From Rhodococcus sp. (in: high G+C Gram-positive bacteria) (GTDB lineage Bacteria; Actinomycetota; Actinomycetes; Mycobacteriales; Mycobacteriaceae), in assembly GCA_004211695.1 (NCBI GenBank), contig SEEV01000008.1:1-48258 (forward strand): 48,258 nt of DNA, given 5' to 3'. Below are positions 31,918 through 41,812 of the stretch, piece by piece. The translations under genes and the position numbers were made by a program. The notes under the pieces were generated by a model, which saw only the letters and a program-made list of their open reading frames with translations, made no database searches and was not told the DNA's origin. Position 1 is the stretch's first letter; each line of letters opens with the position of its first letter.

Positions 31918-33186
31918 TTACAGACCCGGGTAGAGGGGGTATTTGTCCGCGAGCACGCGGACCTGGGCCGCCAGTCCGGCCGTGTCCGCGTCGGCGGGGG
32001 CGACGAGGGCCTGGGCGATCAGGTCGGCGACCTTCACGAAATCGTCCCGGACGAAACCGCGCGCCGCGAGGGCCGGTGTGCCGATCCGCAGGCCGGACGT
32101 CACCATCGGCGGCCGTGGGTCGAACGGAACGGCGTTGCCGTTGACGGTGATTCCGATCGCGTCCAGCCGGTCCTCGGCCTGCTGTCCGTCGATGTCGGCA
32201 TCGCGGAGGTCGACGAGGACGAGGTGCACGTCCGTGCCGCCGGTGAGGACGCTGATTCCGGCTTCCTTGACGTCGGGGCGGCCGAGTCGCTCGGCGAGTA
32301 CCTTCGCCCCGTCGAGGCAGCGTTCCTGGCGTTCCGCGAACGCGGGCTCGGCAGCCATCTTGAATGCCGTTGCCTTACCGGCGATCACGTGCTCGAGTGG
32401 TCCGCCCTGCTGGCCGGGGAAGACGGCGGAGTTGATCTTCTTCGCGATGGCCGCATCGTTGGTCAGGATGATCCCGCCGCGGGGCCCGCCGAGGGTCTTG
32501 TGCGTCGTCGACGTCACGACGTGCGCGTGCGGCACGGGAGACGGGTGGAATCCGGTGGCCACGAGTCCGGCGAAATGGGCCATGTCGACCATCAGATAGG
32601 CGCCGACCTCGTCCGCGATCTCCCGGAATCGGGCGAAGTCCAACTGGCGCGGGTAGGCCGACCAGCCGGCGATGATCAGCTGCGGACGGTGTTCGCGCGC
32701 CGCCTTCGCGACCTCGTCCATGTCGATCAGGTAGTCCTTCTCGGACACCCCGTACGCCGCCACGTTGTAGAGCTTGCCGGAGAAGTTCAGGCGCATGCCG
32801 TGCGTGAGGTGGCCGCCGTCGGCGAGCGAGAGACCGAGGATCGTGTCGCCCGGCTTGATCAGCGCGTGCATCACCGACGCGTTCGCGGTGGCACCCGAAT
32901 GCGGTTGCACGTTGGCGTATTCGGCGGCGAAGAGGGCCTTGACGCGGTCGATGGCGAGCTGCTCGATGGAGTCGACGTGCTCGCACCCGCCGTAGTAGCG
33001 GCGTCCGGGGTACCCCTCGGCGTACTTGTTGGTCAGCACGGAACCCTGCGCCTGCATGACCGCGAGCGGCGCGTGGTTCTCCGACGCGATCATCTCGAGG
33101 CCGGTGCGCTGACGCTCCAGTTCCTTGCCGATCAGTGCGGCCACGTCGGGATCGAAATCCGCGAGATCGCGGTTGAGGACGCTCAT
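31918..33186 (-). CDS. glyA: Serine hydroxymethyltransferase
   Basis: A 422-residue PLP-dependent serine hydroxymethyltransferase interconverting glycine plus 5,10-methylene-THF with serine. The PLP lysine is K230 in [16 protein letters not shown]; the [13 protein letters not shown] and [11 protein letters not shown] segments are canonical. Length matches the family. Its ATG overlaps the gcvH stop (ATGA), so it is coupled to the glycine cleavage genes: methylene-THF released from one glycine condenses with another to give serine, which SdaA then deaminates. A second, biosynthetic glyA is expected elsewhere in the genome, but that cannot be seen here. Confidence 0.97.
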   Translation of the reverse strand: MSVLNRDLADFDPDVAALIGKELERQRTGLEMIASENHAPLAVMQAQGSVLTNKYAEGYPGRRYYGGCEHVDSIEQLAIDRVKALFAAEYANVQPHSGATANASVMHALIKPGDTILGLSLADGGHLTHGMRLNFSGKLYNVAAYGVSEKDYLIDMDEVAKAAREHRPQLIIAGWSAYPRQLDFARFREIADEVGAYLMVDMAHFAGLVATGFHPSPVPHAHVVTSTTHKTLGGPRGGIILTNDAAIAKKINSAVFPGQQGGPLEHVIAGKATAFKMAAEPAFAERQERCLDGAKVLAERLGRPDVKEAGISVLTGGTDVHLVLVDLRDADIDGQQAEDRLDAIGITVNGNAVPFDPRPPMVTSGLRIGTPALAARGFVRDDFVKVADLIAQALVAPADADTAGLAAQVRVLADKYPLYPGL

Positions 33187-33587
33187 ACCTGCACTCCGTT
33201 CTTCTCCGCGTACTCGGCGGCGGTGAGGAGCTCTCCGGCGTCGGACGGCTGGACGGCGAACAGCCAGCCCTCCCCGTACGGGTCCGAGGTGACCAGGCCG
33301 GGGTCGTCGACGGCGGCGGAGTTGATCAGGGTCACCCGACCGCTGACCGGCGGGTACAGCTCGGAGACGGTCTTGGTCGACTCGACCTCACCGCACGCCT
33401 CGCCGGCGACGATGATGGCACCGACCTCGGGCAGATCGACGAAGACGAGCTCACCGAGCGAGTTGACGGCGACGGAGGTGATGCCGACACGGACGGGCTC
33501 GTCGGGGAGAGCGGCGCCCGGCGTGATCAGGACCCACTCGTGGTCGTCGGTGTAGCTGCGGTCGTCGGGGAAGGCTGCTGAAGACAT
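33183..33587 (-). CDS. gcvH: Glycine cleavage system H protein
   Basis: A 134-residue lipoyl carrier protein. The lipoylated lysine is K72 in [18 protein letters not shown], the standard H-protein motif. It shuttles the aminomethyl group from GcvP to GcvT and the reduced lipoyl arm to the L-protein. AAAGG precedes ATG 33587. The stop overlaps the glyA start by ATGA; the gap to gcvT is 39 bases. Lipoylation could be provided by LipA encoded at 38211. The N-terminal [23 protein letters not shown] segment is normal. Confidence 0.97.
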   Translation of the reverse strand: MSSAAFPDDRSYTDDHEWVLITPGAALPDEPVRVGITSVAVNSLGELVFVDLPEVGAIIVAGEACGEVESTKTVSELYPPVSGRVTLINSAAVDDPGLVTSDPYGEGWLFAVQPSDAGELLTAAEYAEKNGVQV

Positions 33588-33626
33588 AGTTGTACCTTTT
33601 TCAGGGCTGAAGGATGTGGGGACGGT

Positions 33627-34742
33627 TCAGGAACGGCGATAGAACGGCGACGGCGTGACCACGAACGGTTCCTTCTTGCCGCGGATGTCGACGGTCAGTT
33701 CGGTGCCGGGCTCGCGGAGCGCGATGTCGACGAACGCCAGCGCGATCGGATGTCCGAGCGTCGGCGACAGGGCGCCGGACGTGATAGTGCCGACCGCGGT
33801 TCCGCCGGACGCGTCATGGACGGTGTACTCGGCGCGGGCGGCCCGGCGACCGGTGCCCGCGAGGCCGACGAGCACCCGCTGCGGGGCCTGCTCCGACAAC
33901 TTCTGCAGGGCATCCCGGCCGACGAACTCCTTGTTCAGCCGGACCACCTTGCCGAGACCGGCCTCGAACGGGTTCGTGTCGAGGGTCAGCTCGTGCCCGT
34001 AGAGCGCCATGCCGGCCTCCAGCCGCAGGGTGTCGCGGCAGGCGAGACCCGCGGGCACGCCGTCACGTGCCGCGGTGGCGTCGAGAAGCGCGCGCCACAA
34101 CTGCACGGCCTGGTCGTTCGGGACGTAGAGCTCGAATCCGTCCTCGCCGGTGTAGCCGGTGCGGGCGAGGAGGACGTCGATGCCGGCGACGACCGCGCGG
34201 GTCACCGCGTAGTACTTCAGGTCCGCGACGGCCTCCACCTGTCGGTCGGGGACGAGGGTCTGCACGATGTCCTGGGCGGCCGGTCCCTGCACGGCGATCA
34301 GCGCGGTCTCCGCCGACTGGTCGTCGACCGTTGCCGAGAAGCCCTCGGCGCGGGCCACCAGTTCGCGGGACACCGCCGGGGCGTTCGCGGCGTTGGCGAC
34401 CACGAGGAAATGCTCGTTGGCGAGACGGTAGACGACGAGGTCGTCGATCACGCCGCCGTCCGCGTTGCAGAGCAGCGAGTACTTGGCGCGGCCGACGCCG
34501 ATCTTCGACAGCTCGCCGGCGAGTGCGTAATCCAGCAGTGCACCGGATTCGGGCCCGCTGACGGCGATCTCACCCATGTGCGAGAGGTCGAACAGTCCGG
34601 CGGTCTTGCGGACGGCATGGTGTTCGGCGAGTTCGCTGTCGTACTTCAGCGGCGTCTGCCAGCCGGCGAAGTCGGTGAAGTGGGCGCCGAGCGCACCGTG
34701 CTCGCCCAGGAGCGGGGACGCGGGTGTGGTGGTGAGGGTCAT
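33627..34742 (-). CDS. gcvT: Glycine cleavage system T protein (aminomethyltransferase)
   Basis: A 371-residue THF-dependent aminomethyltransferase that releases ammonia and transfers the one-carbon unit to THF. Signatures: [19 protein letters not shown] at the N-terminus, [30 protein letters not shown] (the catalytic aspartate region), and [16 protein letters not shown]. The start ATG 34742 overlaps the gcvP stop (TCA/CAT on the plus strand), indicating coupled translation. The frame continues far upstream within gcvP but that part is a shadow. Length and motifs are normal. Confidence 0.97.
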   Translation of the reverse strand: MTLTTTPASPLLGEHGALGAHFTDFAGWQTPLKYDSELAEHHAVRKTAGLFDLSHMGEIAVSGPESGALLDYALAGELSKIGVGRAKYSLLCNADGGVIDDLVVYRLANEHFLVVANAANAPAVSRELVARAEGFSATVDDQSAETALIAVQGPAAQDIVQTLVPDRQVEAVADLKYYAVTRAVVAGIDVLLARTGYTGEDGFELYVPNDQAVQLWRALLDATAARDGVPAGLACRDTLRLEAGMALYGHELTLDTNPFEAGLGKVVRLNKEFVGRDALQKLSEQAPQRVLVGLAGTGRRAARAEYTVHDASGGTAVGTITSGALSPTLGHPIALAFVDIALREPGTELTVDIRGKKEPFVVTPSPFYRRS

Positions 34743-37651
34743 GCGAAGGCCTCCTCGGGGGTCTCGGCGATGGCCGGAGAATCGATGTCGGTGGTGTTCT
34801 CGAAGGCCTCGGGCGCGGGGCACGAGCACACGAGGTTGCGGTCGCCGTGCACGCCGTCGATGCGGCGCACCGGAGGCCAGTACTTGCTGCCGCGAAGCGA
34901 CGCGACCGGGAAGGCGGCGAGGTGGCGCGGGTAGGGCAGATCCCAGGTGTCGGCGGTGACCTGTTCCGCGGTGTGCGGGGCCTGACGCAGCGGGCTGCGC
35001 TCGAGCGGCCAGACGCCGTCGCCGACCAGATCGATTTCGCGGCGGATCGAGATCATCGCCTCGATGAAGCGGTCGAGCTCGGCCAGATCCTCGGATTCGG
35101 TCGGCTCCACCATCAGCGTGCCGTTGACGGGGAACGACAGGGTGGGGGCGTGAAAACCGTAGTCGATCAACCGCTTTGCCACATCCTCGGCGGTCACACC
35201 GGTCGCCTTCGTGACCGGGCGCAGGTCCAGGATGCACTCGTGCGCCACCAGACCGGAGGGCCCGGTGTAGAGGACGGGGAAGTGCGCGTCGAGCGCCTTC
35301 GCGACGTAGTTGGCGGCCAGCACCGCGGTCTTGGTGGCCTCCGTCAGCCCCTCCGGGCCCATCAGGGCGATGTACGCCCAGGTGATCGGCAGGATCCCGG
35401 CGGACCCGTAGTTCGCCGCCGACACCGGGGTGCCGAGCTGATCGCCGCCGAGCGGGTTGCCGGGCAGGAACGGCGCCAGGTGCTTGCGCACCGCGACCGG
35501 CCCGACGCCGGGGCCACCGCCGCCGTGCGGGATGCAGAACGTCTTGTGCAGGTTCAGGTGCGACACGTCGCCGCCGAACTTCCCGGGCTGGGCCAGACCG
35601 ACGAGAGCGTTGAGGTTGGCGCCGTCCACGTACACCTGGCCGCCGGCCTCGTGCACGAGATCGCACACCGTCCGCACGTCGTTCTCGTACACACCGTGGG
35701 TGGACGGGTAGGTCAGCATGATCGCGGCGATCTTGCCTTCGTGCGCTCCGATCTTCGCGCGCAGATCGTCCAGGTCGATGTTGCCGTTCGACGCCGTCGC
35801 GACCACCACCACCCGCATGCCGGCCAGCACCGCGGACGCGGCGTTGGTGCCGTGCGCGGACTGCGGGATGAGGCAGATGTCCCGGTCGAGTTCTCCGAGG
35901 CTGTCGTGGTAGCCGTTGATGGCCAGCAGTCCGGCGAGCTCGCCCTGCGATCCGGCGTTGGGCTGCAACGACACCCGGTCGTATCCGGTGATCTCGCTCA
36001 GCCACCGCTCGAGCCCGCGGATGAGCTGGAGGTAGCCGCTGGTCTGCTCGACCGGGGCGAACGGGTGGATGGACGCGAACCCGGGCCAGCTGATCGGCTC
36101 CATCTCCACGGCGGAGTTGAGCTTCATCGTGCAGGAGCCCAGCGGGATCATGGTGCGGTCGAGGGCGAGGTCCTTGTCGGACAGCGCCCGCAGGAAGCGC
36201 AGCATCGCCGTCTCGGATCGGTGCTCGTGGAACACGGGGTGCCGCAGGTAGTCCGACGTCCGCAGCAGCGACTGCGGCAGTTGCGAGACCGTGCCCGCCT
36301 GGACTCCGGCGCCGAACGCGGACAGCACACGGCCCACGATCTCGTCGGTGGTGCACTCGTCGCAGGCGATCGCCACGTGGTCCGCGTCGACCAGTCTCAG
36401 GTTGATGCCGTCGCGGTCGGCGCGGTCGACGACCGCCCGCGCCCCGGCCGGAACGCGCACCAGCACGGTGTCGAAGAAGCTGTCGTGGACCACCGACTGA
36501 CCGGCCGCGCGGAGGCTGCCCGCGACGGCGGTCGCGTGTCCGTGCGCCCGAGTCGCTATGGCGCGCAGTCCTTCCGGGCCATGGTAGGCGGCGTACATGG
36601 CGGCGACGTTGGCGAGGAGCGCCTGCGCCGTGCAGATGTTGCTGGTCGCCTTGTCGCGGCGGATGTGCTGTTCGCGGGTCTGCAGTGCCAGCCGGTACGC
36701 GGGCTTGCCGTCGACGTCGACGGACACCCCGACGAGCCGGCCGGGGAGCATCCGCTCGAGCCCGCTGCGCACGGCCATGTAGCCCGCGTGCGGCCCACCG
36801 AAGAACAGGGGAACACCGAAGCGCTGGGCGGATCCCACCGCGATGTCGGCGCCCTGCTCACCGGGCGGGGTGAGGAGCGTCAGCGACAGCAGGTCGGCCG
36901 CGACCGTGGTGAGCGCACCACGCTCCTTGGCGGCGGCGATGAGCGGGGCCAGGTCGCGCACGTGTCCGCTCGCGCCGGGCGCCTGGAACACGACACCGAA
37001 CAGGTCACCGTCCGGGAGTCCGCCGGCGAAGTCGGTCACCTCGACGTCGATTCCCACCGACTTGGCCCGGCCGCGCACCACCGCGAGGGTCTGCGGCAGG
37101 CAGTCGGCGTCGACGACGACCCGGTTCGTGCCGGACTTCGCCTTGTTCGCGCGCCGCATCAGCAGCACCGCTTCCATCACCGCGGTGGCCTCGTCCAGCA
37201 ACGAAGCGCCGGCGAGGGGGAGGGCCGTCAGGTCTTCGATGACGGTCTGGAACGTGAGCAGCGCCTCGAGCCTGCCCTGGGAGATTTCCGGCTGATACGG
37301 GGTGTACGCCGTGTACCAGGCCGGCGACTCCAGCATGTTCCGGCGCAACACCGCGGGGGTGATGGTGTCGGAGTAGCCGAGGCCGATCATCTGCACGCGG
37401 GTCTCGTTGCGCTCCGACAGCGTCCGAAGGTCGGAGAGCACCTGCTGCTCGGACCGCGCCGCGGGCAGGTCCATGGCCTCCGAGCTGCGGATCTGGTCGG
37501 GCACTGCCGCGTCGATGAGCTGATCGAGCGTGTCGTACCCGAGGGCGCCGAGCATGCGCTGGGTGGCGGAAGCGTCGGGGCCGATGTGGCGTGCCGGAAA
37601 ATCGCTGGTGAGGGGCGCGCCGAGAGGCGCAATACGGGGATCTACTGACAC
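34739..37651 (-). CDS. gcvP: Glycine dehydrogenase (decarboxylating), P protein
   Basis: A 970-residue homodimer-type P protein that decarboxylates glycine with PLP and loads the aminomethyl group onto GcvH. The N-terminal half ([37 protein letters not shown]) and C-terminal half are both present in one chain. The PLP lysine is in the [18 protein letters not shown] segment. GTG 37651 is preferred, with GGAG eight bases upstream; an upstream in-frame start at 37699 would lie in the riboswitch region. First gene of the operon, expressed from a leader with a tandem glycine riboswitch. Confidence 0.97.
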   Translation of the reverse strand: MSVDPRIAPLGAPLTSDFPARHIGPDASATQRMLGALGYDTLDQLIDAAVPDQIRSSEAMDLPAARSEQQVLSDLRTLSERNETRVQMIGLGYSDTITPAVLRRNMLESPAWYTAYTPYQPEISQGRLEALLTFQTVIEDLTALPLAGASLLDEATAVMEAVLLMRRANKAKSGTNRVVVDADCLPQTLAVVRGRAKSVGIDVEVTDFAGGLPDGDLFGVVFQAPGASGHVRDLAPLIAAAKERGALTTVAADLLSLTLLTPPGEQGADIAVGSAQRFGVPLFFGGPHAGYMAVRSGLERMLPGRLVGVSVDVDGKPAYRLALQTREQHIRRDKATSNICTAQALLANVAAMYAAYHGPEGLRAIATRAHGHATAVAGSLRAAGQSVVHDSFFDTVLVRVPAGARAVVDRADRDGINLRLVDADHVAIACDECTTDEIVGRVLSAFGAGVQAGTVSQLPQSLLRTSDYLRHPVFHEHRSETAMLRFLRALSDKDLALDRTMIPLGSCTMKLNSAVEMEPISWPGFASIHPFAPVEQTSGYLQLIRGLERWLSEITGYDRVSLQPNAGSQGELAGLLAINGYHDSLGELDRDICLIPQSAHGTNAASAVLAGMRVVVVATASNGNIDLDDLRAKIGAHEGKIAAIMLTYPSTHGVYENDVRTVCDLVHEAGGQVYVDGANLNALVGLAQPGKFGGDVSHLNLHKTFCIPHGGGGPGVGPVAVRKHLAPFLPGNPLGGDQLGTPVSAANYGSAGILPITWAYIALMGPEGLTEATKTAVLAANYVAKALDAHFPVLYTGPSGLVAHECILDLRPVTKATGVTAEDVAKRLIDYGFHAPTLSFPVNGTLMVEPTESEDLAELDRFIEAMISIRREIDLVGDGVWPLERSPLRQAPHTAEQVTADTWDLPYPRHLAAFPVASLRGSKYWPPVRRIDGVHGDRNLVCSCPAPEAFENTTDIDSPAIAETPEEAFA

Positions 37652-37656
37652 GAGGT

Positions 37657-37691
37657 GACTCCGGTTTCGTTGAGTCCGGACCGCACCGGAC
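37657..37691 (-). promoter_or_regulatory. Candidate expression platform of gcvP riboswitch (SD sequestration)
   Basis: On the minus strand, GAGTC, which overlaps the gcvP ribosome-binding GGAG, can pair with an upstream GACTC (plus coordinates 37657-37661 and 37672-37676). The GACTC arm overlaps bases (37674-37676) needed for another stem, GTCCG with CGGAC (37674-37678 and 37687-37691). The two pairings exclude each other, which suggests translational control. This is inference from base pairing by eye. Confidence 0.4.
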
Positions 37692-37702
37692 ACCGACAAG
37701 GG

Positions 37703-37900
37703 GGCACCTCCCCGCTCTGTCCTGAAACCTGAGAGTTTGGGCGTACCGCGTGCGCGGCATGCTCTTCACCTTCGGTAAGTTCCGGCCGTGCGGCCGATTC
37801 TTTCTCCAGAGTTGCCTCTGCGCTGCGGTACTGGGGCCTGAGAGATTCCCGGGGAGGAAGTTGCTCCTACGGCGCCTCCGAAAATGGAGGTTCTCCCGCT
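37703..37900 (-). ncRNA. Tandem glycine riboswitch upstream of gcvP
   Basis: Read on the minus strand, aptamer 1 has GCGGGAGA, then CGCCGTAGGAGCAA, then ATCTCTCAGGCCCCAGTACCG. Aptamer 2 has CTCTGGAGA, ACCGAAGGTGAAGAGC, then AAACTCTCAGGTTTCAGGACA with GAGCGGGGAGG at the end. These match the conserved cores of tandem glycine aptamers. It sits directly upstream of gcvP in the leader, the classic glycine-activated arrangement. Boundaries are approximate. Confidence 0.93.
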
Positions 37901-38210
37901 GCGCGTCAACGGCGTCTTCAGTTGTGGTTGGCCAAACAGTACACAGGCTCCGCAGGTTTGTCTCCCTCGGATTCCCGGGCGGCCGCCGGGCGCCGACGGT
38001 GTTGCCAAAATGCCTCGTCATTTGGCATCCTCGACTGATCCTCGCTCGGACGTGACCGCACACCCACAGCGATGAGAGCCCAGACAACCACAATTGCAAC
38101 GGTTGTCGTCGCGTGCTCGCCTTCCCTCATACTTCCCGTCGAGTGGCGCCGCCCGCGCGCCGCCCGAAATTTCATACCGATCGGTCTCGGCCGTTCGAAG
38201 GAGCTCCTCC
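37901..38210. other. Divergent gcvP / lipA intergenic region
   Basis: About 310 bases lie between the riboswitch 5' end and lipA. It must hold both promoters; I see no convincing -35/-10 pair on either strand. A 7-bp inverted repeat lies at 38083-38107 and GAAGGAG just upstream of the lipA ATG is its ribosome-binding site. Nothing else is recognisable. Confidence 0.6.
38083..38107. promoter_or_regulatory. Inverted repeat in gcvP/lipA divergent region
   Basis: GACAACC at 38083-38089 and GGTTGTC at 38101-38107 form a perfect 7-bp inverted repeat with 11-base spacing, about 100 bases before lipA. It could be an operator for lipA or the gcvP leader. Symmetry and position are the only support. 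Confidence 0.4.
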
Positions 38211-39170
38211 ATGACCACCTCCCCAGCGCCATCCCCCGAGACTCCGCTCGCCCCGGCCGGCAGGCGTTTGCTCCGCCTCGAGATCCGCAACGCCCAGACC
38301 CCGGTCGAACGCAAACCTTCGTGGATGAAGGTGCAGGTGCGGACCGGGCCCGAGTACCGGAAGCTCGCCGCGCTCGTCGAACGCGAGAACCTGCACACGG
38401 TGTGTCAGGAAGCGGGATGCCCCAACATCTTCGAATGCTGGGAGGACCGGGAGGCGACCTTCCTCATCGGCGGGAGCCAGTGCACCCGGCGGTGCGACTT
38501 CTGCCAGATCGACACCGGCAAGCCGGCAGACCTGGATAGGGGTGAGCCGAGTCGTGTCGCGGAATCGGTGCAGTCCATGGGGCTTCGGTACGCCACCGTC
38601 ACCGGGGTCGCCCGCGACGATCTGCCCGACGGCGGTGCCTGGCTGTACGCCGAGACGGTCCGGCAGATTCACGAGCTGTGCCCGGGAACCGGCGTCGAAC
38701 TGCTGATCCCCGACTTCAACGCCGACCCGGCGCAGCTCCGCGAAGTGTTCGGCACTCGCCCGGAAGTGCTGGCGCACAACGTGGAGACCGTTCCCCGGGT
38801 CTTCCGTCGCATCCGGCCAGCCTTCACCTACGAGCGGTCCCTCGACGTGATCACCCGCGCGCGGGAGGACGGTCTGATCACCAAGTCGAACCTGATCCTC
38901 GGGCTGGGGGAGACCACGGACGAGGTGATCCAGGCCCTCCGGGACCTGCGCGCCGCCGGCTGCCAGTTGATCACGATCACCCAATATCTGCGGCCGTCGG
39001 CCCGGCACCATCCCGTGGAGCGGTGGGCGAAACCCGAGGAGTTCGTCATGCTCGACGAGACCGCCCGCGAGATCGGATTCCTCGGCGTCCTGTCCGGTCC
39101 GCTCGTCCGCTCGTCGTACCGGGCCGGCCGCCTGCACGCGGACGCCGTCGCCGCTACCGCGACCCTCTGA
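38211..39170 (+). CDS. lipA: Lipoyl synthase
   Basis: A 319-residue radical SAM enzyme that inserts two sulfurs into octanoyl chains bound to lipoyl-domain lysines. The auxiliary cluster cysteines C65, C70, C76 ([12 protein letters not shown]) and the SAM cluster cysteines C91, C95, C98 (CTRRCDFC) are both complete, and the C-terminal PLVRSSYRA supplies the serine ligand. ATG 38211 is preceded by GAAGGAG. It is divergent from gcvP and followed by lpd on the same strand (34-base gap). Its location implies a copy dedicated to maturing the glycine cleavage H protein. No lipB or lplA is in the window, so the octanoyl supply must come from elsewhere. Confidence 0.97.
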   Translation: MTTSPAPSPETPLAPAGRRLLRLEIRNAQTPVERKPSWMKVQVRTGPEYRKLAALVERENLHTVCQEAGCPNIFECWEDREATFLIGGSQCTRRCDFCQIDTGKPADLDRGEPSRVAESVQSMGLRYATVTGVARDDLPDGGAWLYAETVRQIHELCPGTGVELLIPDFNADPAQLREVFGTRPEVLAHNVETVPRVFRRIRPAFTYERSLDVITRAREDGLITKSNLILGLGETTDEVIQALRDLRAAGCQLITITQYLRPSARHHPVERWAKPEEFVMLDETAREIGFLGVLSGPLVRSSYRAGRLHADAVAATATL

Positions 39171-39204
39171 CCTCATACCCCGTCTCGTCCAGCTAGGAGT
39201 TTCC

Positions 39205-40578
39205 ATGTCCAACCGATCTGCAGACGTCGTCATCCTCGGCGGTGGTTCCGGCGGTTACGCGGCCGCCATCCGTTCCGCCGAACTGGGCCGCTCCGTCATT
39301 TTGATCGAAGAGAACGCACTCGGTGGCACCTGCCTGCATCAGGGGTGCATCCCGACCAAGGCGCTGCTGCACGCCGCCGAGGTTGCCGACAGTGCCCGCA
39401 CCGCTTCACAGTTCGGTGTCGATGCCTCGTTCGAGGGCGTCGATCTCGAGAAGGTGCTGAGCTACAAGAACACGATCGTCACCCGGTTGCACAAGGGCCT
39501 GCAGGGCCTCGTCGACTCATACGGCATCACCGTCGTCAACGGCCGTGGACGGTTGGTCGGGCCCAACGGTGTCGAGGTCGACGGCGAGCTGATCACCGGT
39601 GCCGCCGTCGTCCTGGCGACGGGTTCGTCCCCGAAGACGCTGCCGAGTGTCGCCATCGGTGGCAGGGTCGTCACCAGTGACCAGGCGCTCGTCCTGCCGT
39701 CCGTCCCGAAGAAGGCGATCATCCTCGGCGGTGGCGTCATCGGCGTCGAATTCGCAAGTGTGTGGACGTCGTTCGGCGCGTCGGTCACGATCGTCGAGGC
39801 GATGCCGAGGCTGGTGCCGAACGAGGACGAGACGGTGTCCAAGTACCTCGAGCGGGCGTTCCGTCGTCGCAAGATCGCCGCGAAGACCGGTGTCCGGGTG
39901 ACCGAGGTGACGCAGGACGACGATTCGGTGTCAGTCACCCTCGACTCCGGTGACGTGCTCGACGCCGACGTCGTGCTGGTCGCGGTGGGCCGCGGTCCGA
40001 ACACCGCCTCGATGGGGTACGAGGAGACCGGTGTGGTCCTCGACCGGGGGTTCGTGGTGACCAGCGACCGACTGCGCACCACGGTGCCGAACGTCTACGC
40101 GGTCGGCGACATCGTCCCCGGGCTGCAACTCGCGCACCGCGGTTTCCAGCAGGGCATCTTCGTGGCGGAGGAGATCGCCGGGCTCCGTCCGGACGTCATC
40201 GACGAGACCGGGATCCCGCGGGTCACCTACTCCCACCCCGAGGTGGCGTCGGTCGGGCTGACCGAGACCGCGGCGCGGGAAAAGTTCGGTGACGGCATCG
40301 AGACCGTCACCTCCGATCTCGCCGGCAACGGCAAGAGCCAGATCCTGAAGACGTCGGGGGCGGTAAAACTCGTGGTGGCGCCGAACGGTGTGGTGGTCGG
40401 CGTGCACATGGTCGGCGACCGCGTCGGCGAACTGATCGGTGAGGCGCAGCTGATGTACAACTTCCAGGTCGAGGCAGCCCAGGCGGCGAAGTTCGTGCAC
40501 GCCCATCCCACGCAGGGCGAGGCACTCGGTGAGGCCCTGCTGGCAGTGGCCGGCAAGGCTCTCCACGTCCACGGCTGA
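39205..40578 (+). CDS. lpd: Dihydrolipoyl dehydrogenase (L-protein)
   Basis: A 457-residue FAD disulfide oxidoreductase that reoxidises the lipoyl arm of GcvH with NAD+. The FAD motif GGGSGG is at residues 12-17; the redox-active disulfide is C43-C48 in GGTCLHQGCIPTK. The NAD motif ILGGGVIGVEFASVW lies around 170. HAHPTQGEALGEAL near the C-terminus carries the catalytic His-Glu pair of the partner subunit. TAGGAG is upstream of ATG 39205. Next to lipA and divergent from gcvP-T-H, this completes a full glycine cleavage set. A separate L-protein may serve the alpha-keto acid dehydrogenases. Confidence 0.96.
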   Translation: MSNRSADVVILGGGSGGYAAAIRSAELGRSVILIEENALGGTCLHQGCIPTKALLHAAEVADSARTASQFGVDASFEGVDLEKVLSYKNTIVTRLHKGLQGLVDSYGITVVNGRGRLVGPNGVEVDGELITGAAVVLATGSSPKTLPSVAIGGRVVTSDQALVLPSVPKKAIILGGGVIGVEFASVWTSFGASVTIVEAMPRLVPNEDETVSKYLERAFRRRKIAAKTGVRVTEVTQDDDSVSVTLDSGDVLDADVVLVAVGRGPNTASMGYEETGVVLDRGFVVTSDRLRTTVPNVYAVGDIVPGLQLAHRGFQQGIFVAEEIAGLRPDVIDETGIPRVTYSHPEVASVGLTETAAREKFGDGIETVTSDLAGNGKSQILKTSGAVKLVVAPNGVVVGVHMVGDRVGELIGEAQLMYNFQVEAAQAAKFVHAHPTQGEALGEALLAVAGKALHVHG

Positions 40579-40580
40579 CC

Positions 40581-40630
40581 CCCATGTGAGTGGCAATGTG
40601 TGCCGGCGCACGCTTTGCCACTCACATGGG
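40581..40630. terminator. Long perfect hairpin after lpd (GTGAGT family)
   Basis: CCCATGTGAGTGGCAA at 40581-40596 and TTGCCACTCACATGGG at 40615-40630 form a perfect 16-bp stem with an 18-base, itself structured loop. It begins 2 bases after the lpd stop. It lacks a T-run but probably stops transcription before the glycine riboswitch downstream. It shares the GTGAGT/ACTCAC arms with the hairpins at 43828 and 46445. Confidence 0.75.
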
Positions 40631-40785
40631 ATGTTCGGCATGCGAACGCGCCCTGGTGATTTCCGCTGTGGGGCCGAGTTAACACTATGGAACGGTGCAG
40701 TCATGCTGCCGTAATACGTCTGCGAAACAGTACGTCTCGAGTCGGTTCGACTCGGAACCATCTCGGTGGTTCCTCCCAATGAACC

Positions 40786-40978
40786 TGGCTGGAGAGTTCC
40801 GGGACCGAGTCCCGGGCGCCGAAGGAGCAAGTATCCACACACTCTCAGGCACCAGGACAGTCAGGGTCGGGAACTCTGGAGAGCAGTGTGTCGACGGTTT
40901 CGGCACACTCACCGACGGGGCACGATGACCACTCCCACGAGTGTGTCTCCAAACTCTCAGGTTACGGAACAGAGCGGG
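40786..40978 (+). ncRNA. Tandem glycine riboswitch upstream of membrane-protein/amidohydrolase operon
   Basis: Aptamer 1: CTGGCTGGAGAG, then CGCCGAAGGAGCAAG, then ACTCTCAGGCACCAGGACAG. Aptamer 2: GGAACTCTGGAGAGCAG, CACCGACGGGGCACG, then AAACTCTCAGGTTACGGAACA followed by GAGCGGG. The cores match the conserved glycine-aptamer positions, though aptamer 2 has a variant ACCGACGGGGCA in place of CCGAAGG. It lies in the 5' leader of 41059, a location where it would make expression of the three downstream genes respond to glycine. Confidence 0.9.
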
Positions 40979-40986
40979 TGCCAACC

Positions 40987-41054
40987 AAGGTGATCCACCG
41001 GATCGCCTTCCCACGCTCGGCAACCGGTACCCGGTTGCTCACCTTCCCGGGGAG
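40987..41054 (+). promoter_or_regulatory. Candidate expression platform of second glycine riboswitch
   Basis: AAGGTGATCC can fold onto GGATCGCCTT (40987-41009, one G-U pair, 3-base loop). The same AAGGTGA can instead pair with TCACCTT at 41039-41045, enclosing a separate perfect hairpin GCAACCGG-TAC-CCGGTTGC (41020-41038). The two folds exclude each other and lie directly before the GGGGAG ribosome-binding site. This suggests a switch, probably translational, but is unproven. Confidence 0.5.
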
Positions 41055-41058
41055 ATCC

Positions 41059-41787
41059 ATGAACGTGTCTGCTAGTGGGGCATCCACGAACATCATGGCC
41101 ATCGCCAATGCACCCGTGCTCTGGGTGGCGGTGGCCGGCATCTTCGTCATCATCGTCGTGCAGTCGGCGATCTACATGACCGCGGTCCGCAAGGTCGCAC
41201 CGGTCGCGGACATGTCACCGGAAGACATGAAAGTGTCGTTCCGCTCCGGCGCCGTGTCGGCGATCGGACCGTCCCTCGCGGTGTGCCTCGTGGCGATTGC
41301 GCTGCTCGCCCTCTTCGGCACACCCGCGGTCCTGGCACGCATCGGACTGATCGGTTCCGCCGCATACGACGTGTCCGCGGCCAGTATCGCCGCCGACTCC
41401 ATGGGTGCGAAACTCGGCGCCGACAGCTACACCCAGAACGTGTTCGTCGTCGCGTTCTTTGCCATGAGCATCGGTGGTGTGATGTGGATGCTGTCGGCGC
41501 TGATCCTCACGCCGCTGCTCAAACGCGGAGACGCGAAGATCCGCACGGTGAATCCGGCGTTGATGGCCGTGGTTCCGTCCGCGGCGCTGATCGGCGCGTT
41601 CGCGTCGCTGGGCTTTCAGGAACTGACGAAGTCCAGCTACCACATCGTGGCGTTCGCCGCGTCCGCCGTCGCGATGGGCATCTGCCTCTTCGTGGCTCAG
41701 CGTCTCGGCAAGAGCTGGCTTCGCGAATGGGGACTGGGCATTTCGATCCTCGTCGCGCTCACGGTCACCTACCTGGCCACGTCCTGA
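41059..41787 (+). CDS. Multi-pass membrane protein, DUF5058-like, glycine-riboswitch controlled
   Basis: A 242-residue protein with about five to six membrane segments. The opening VLWVAVAGIFVIIVVQSAIYMTAVRK, the MSPEDMKVSFRSGAVSAIGPSLAV stretch and the GFQELTKSSYH region resemble my recollection of DUF5058-family proteins, whose function is not established. ATG 41059 is preferred over the upstream start because GGGGAG is correctly spaced and the upstream part lies within the riboswitch. It is paired with a second small membrane protein and an M20 amidohydrolase. The two proteins are similar in size and may form a hetero-oligomeric transporter. Substrate is inferred from control: glycine or a glycine conjugate. 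Confidence 0.8.
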   Translation: MNVSASGASTNIMAIANAPVLWVAVAGIFVIIVVQSAIYMTAVRKVAPVADMSPEDMKVSFRSGAVSAIGPSLAVCLVAIALLALFGTPAVLARIGLIGSAAYDVSAASIAADSMGAKLGADSYTQNVFVVAFFAMSIGGVMWMLSALILTPLLKRGDAKIRTVNPALMAVVPSAALIGAFASLGFQELTKSSYHIVAFAASAVAMGICLFVAQRLGKSWLREWGLGISILVALTVTYLATS

Positions 41788-41812
41788 CATGACCACTGCG
41801 AAAGGATCCCCG

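Larger units (their letters stand above)
40579..41058 (+). other. Long leader region between lpd and 41059
   Basis: This 480-base gap holds, in order, a long hairpin, an AT-richer stretch (40675-40785) that presumably contains the promoter, a tandem glycine riboswitch (about 40786-40978), an alternative-structure segment, and the GGGGAG ribosome-binding site for 41059. I see no coding sequence in it. Confidence 0.7.

Noticed and set aside
30314..33555. Long plus-strand frames opposite sdaA and glyA
   Set aside because: Neither has recognisable domains, whereas sdaA and glyA carry all catalytic motifs in the minus strand.
34847..37648. A 933-codon open frame antisense to gcvP
   Set aside because: High GC content at the third position creates long antisense frames. 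The translation has no recognisable family, while gcvP on the other strand is certain.
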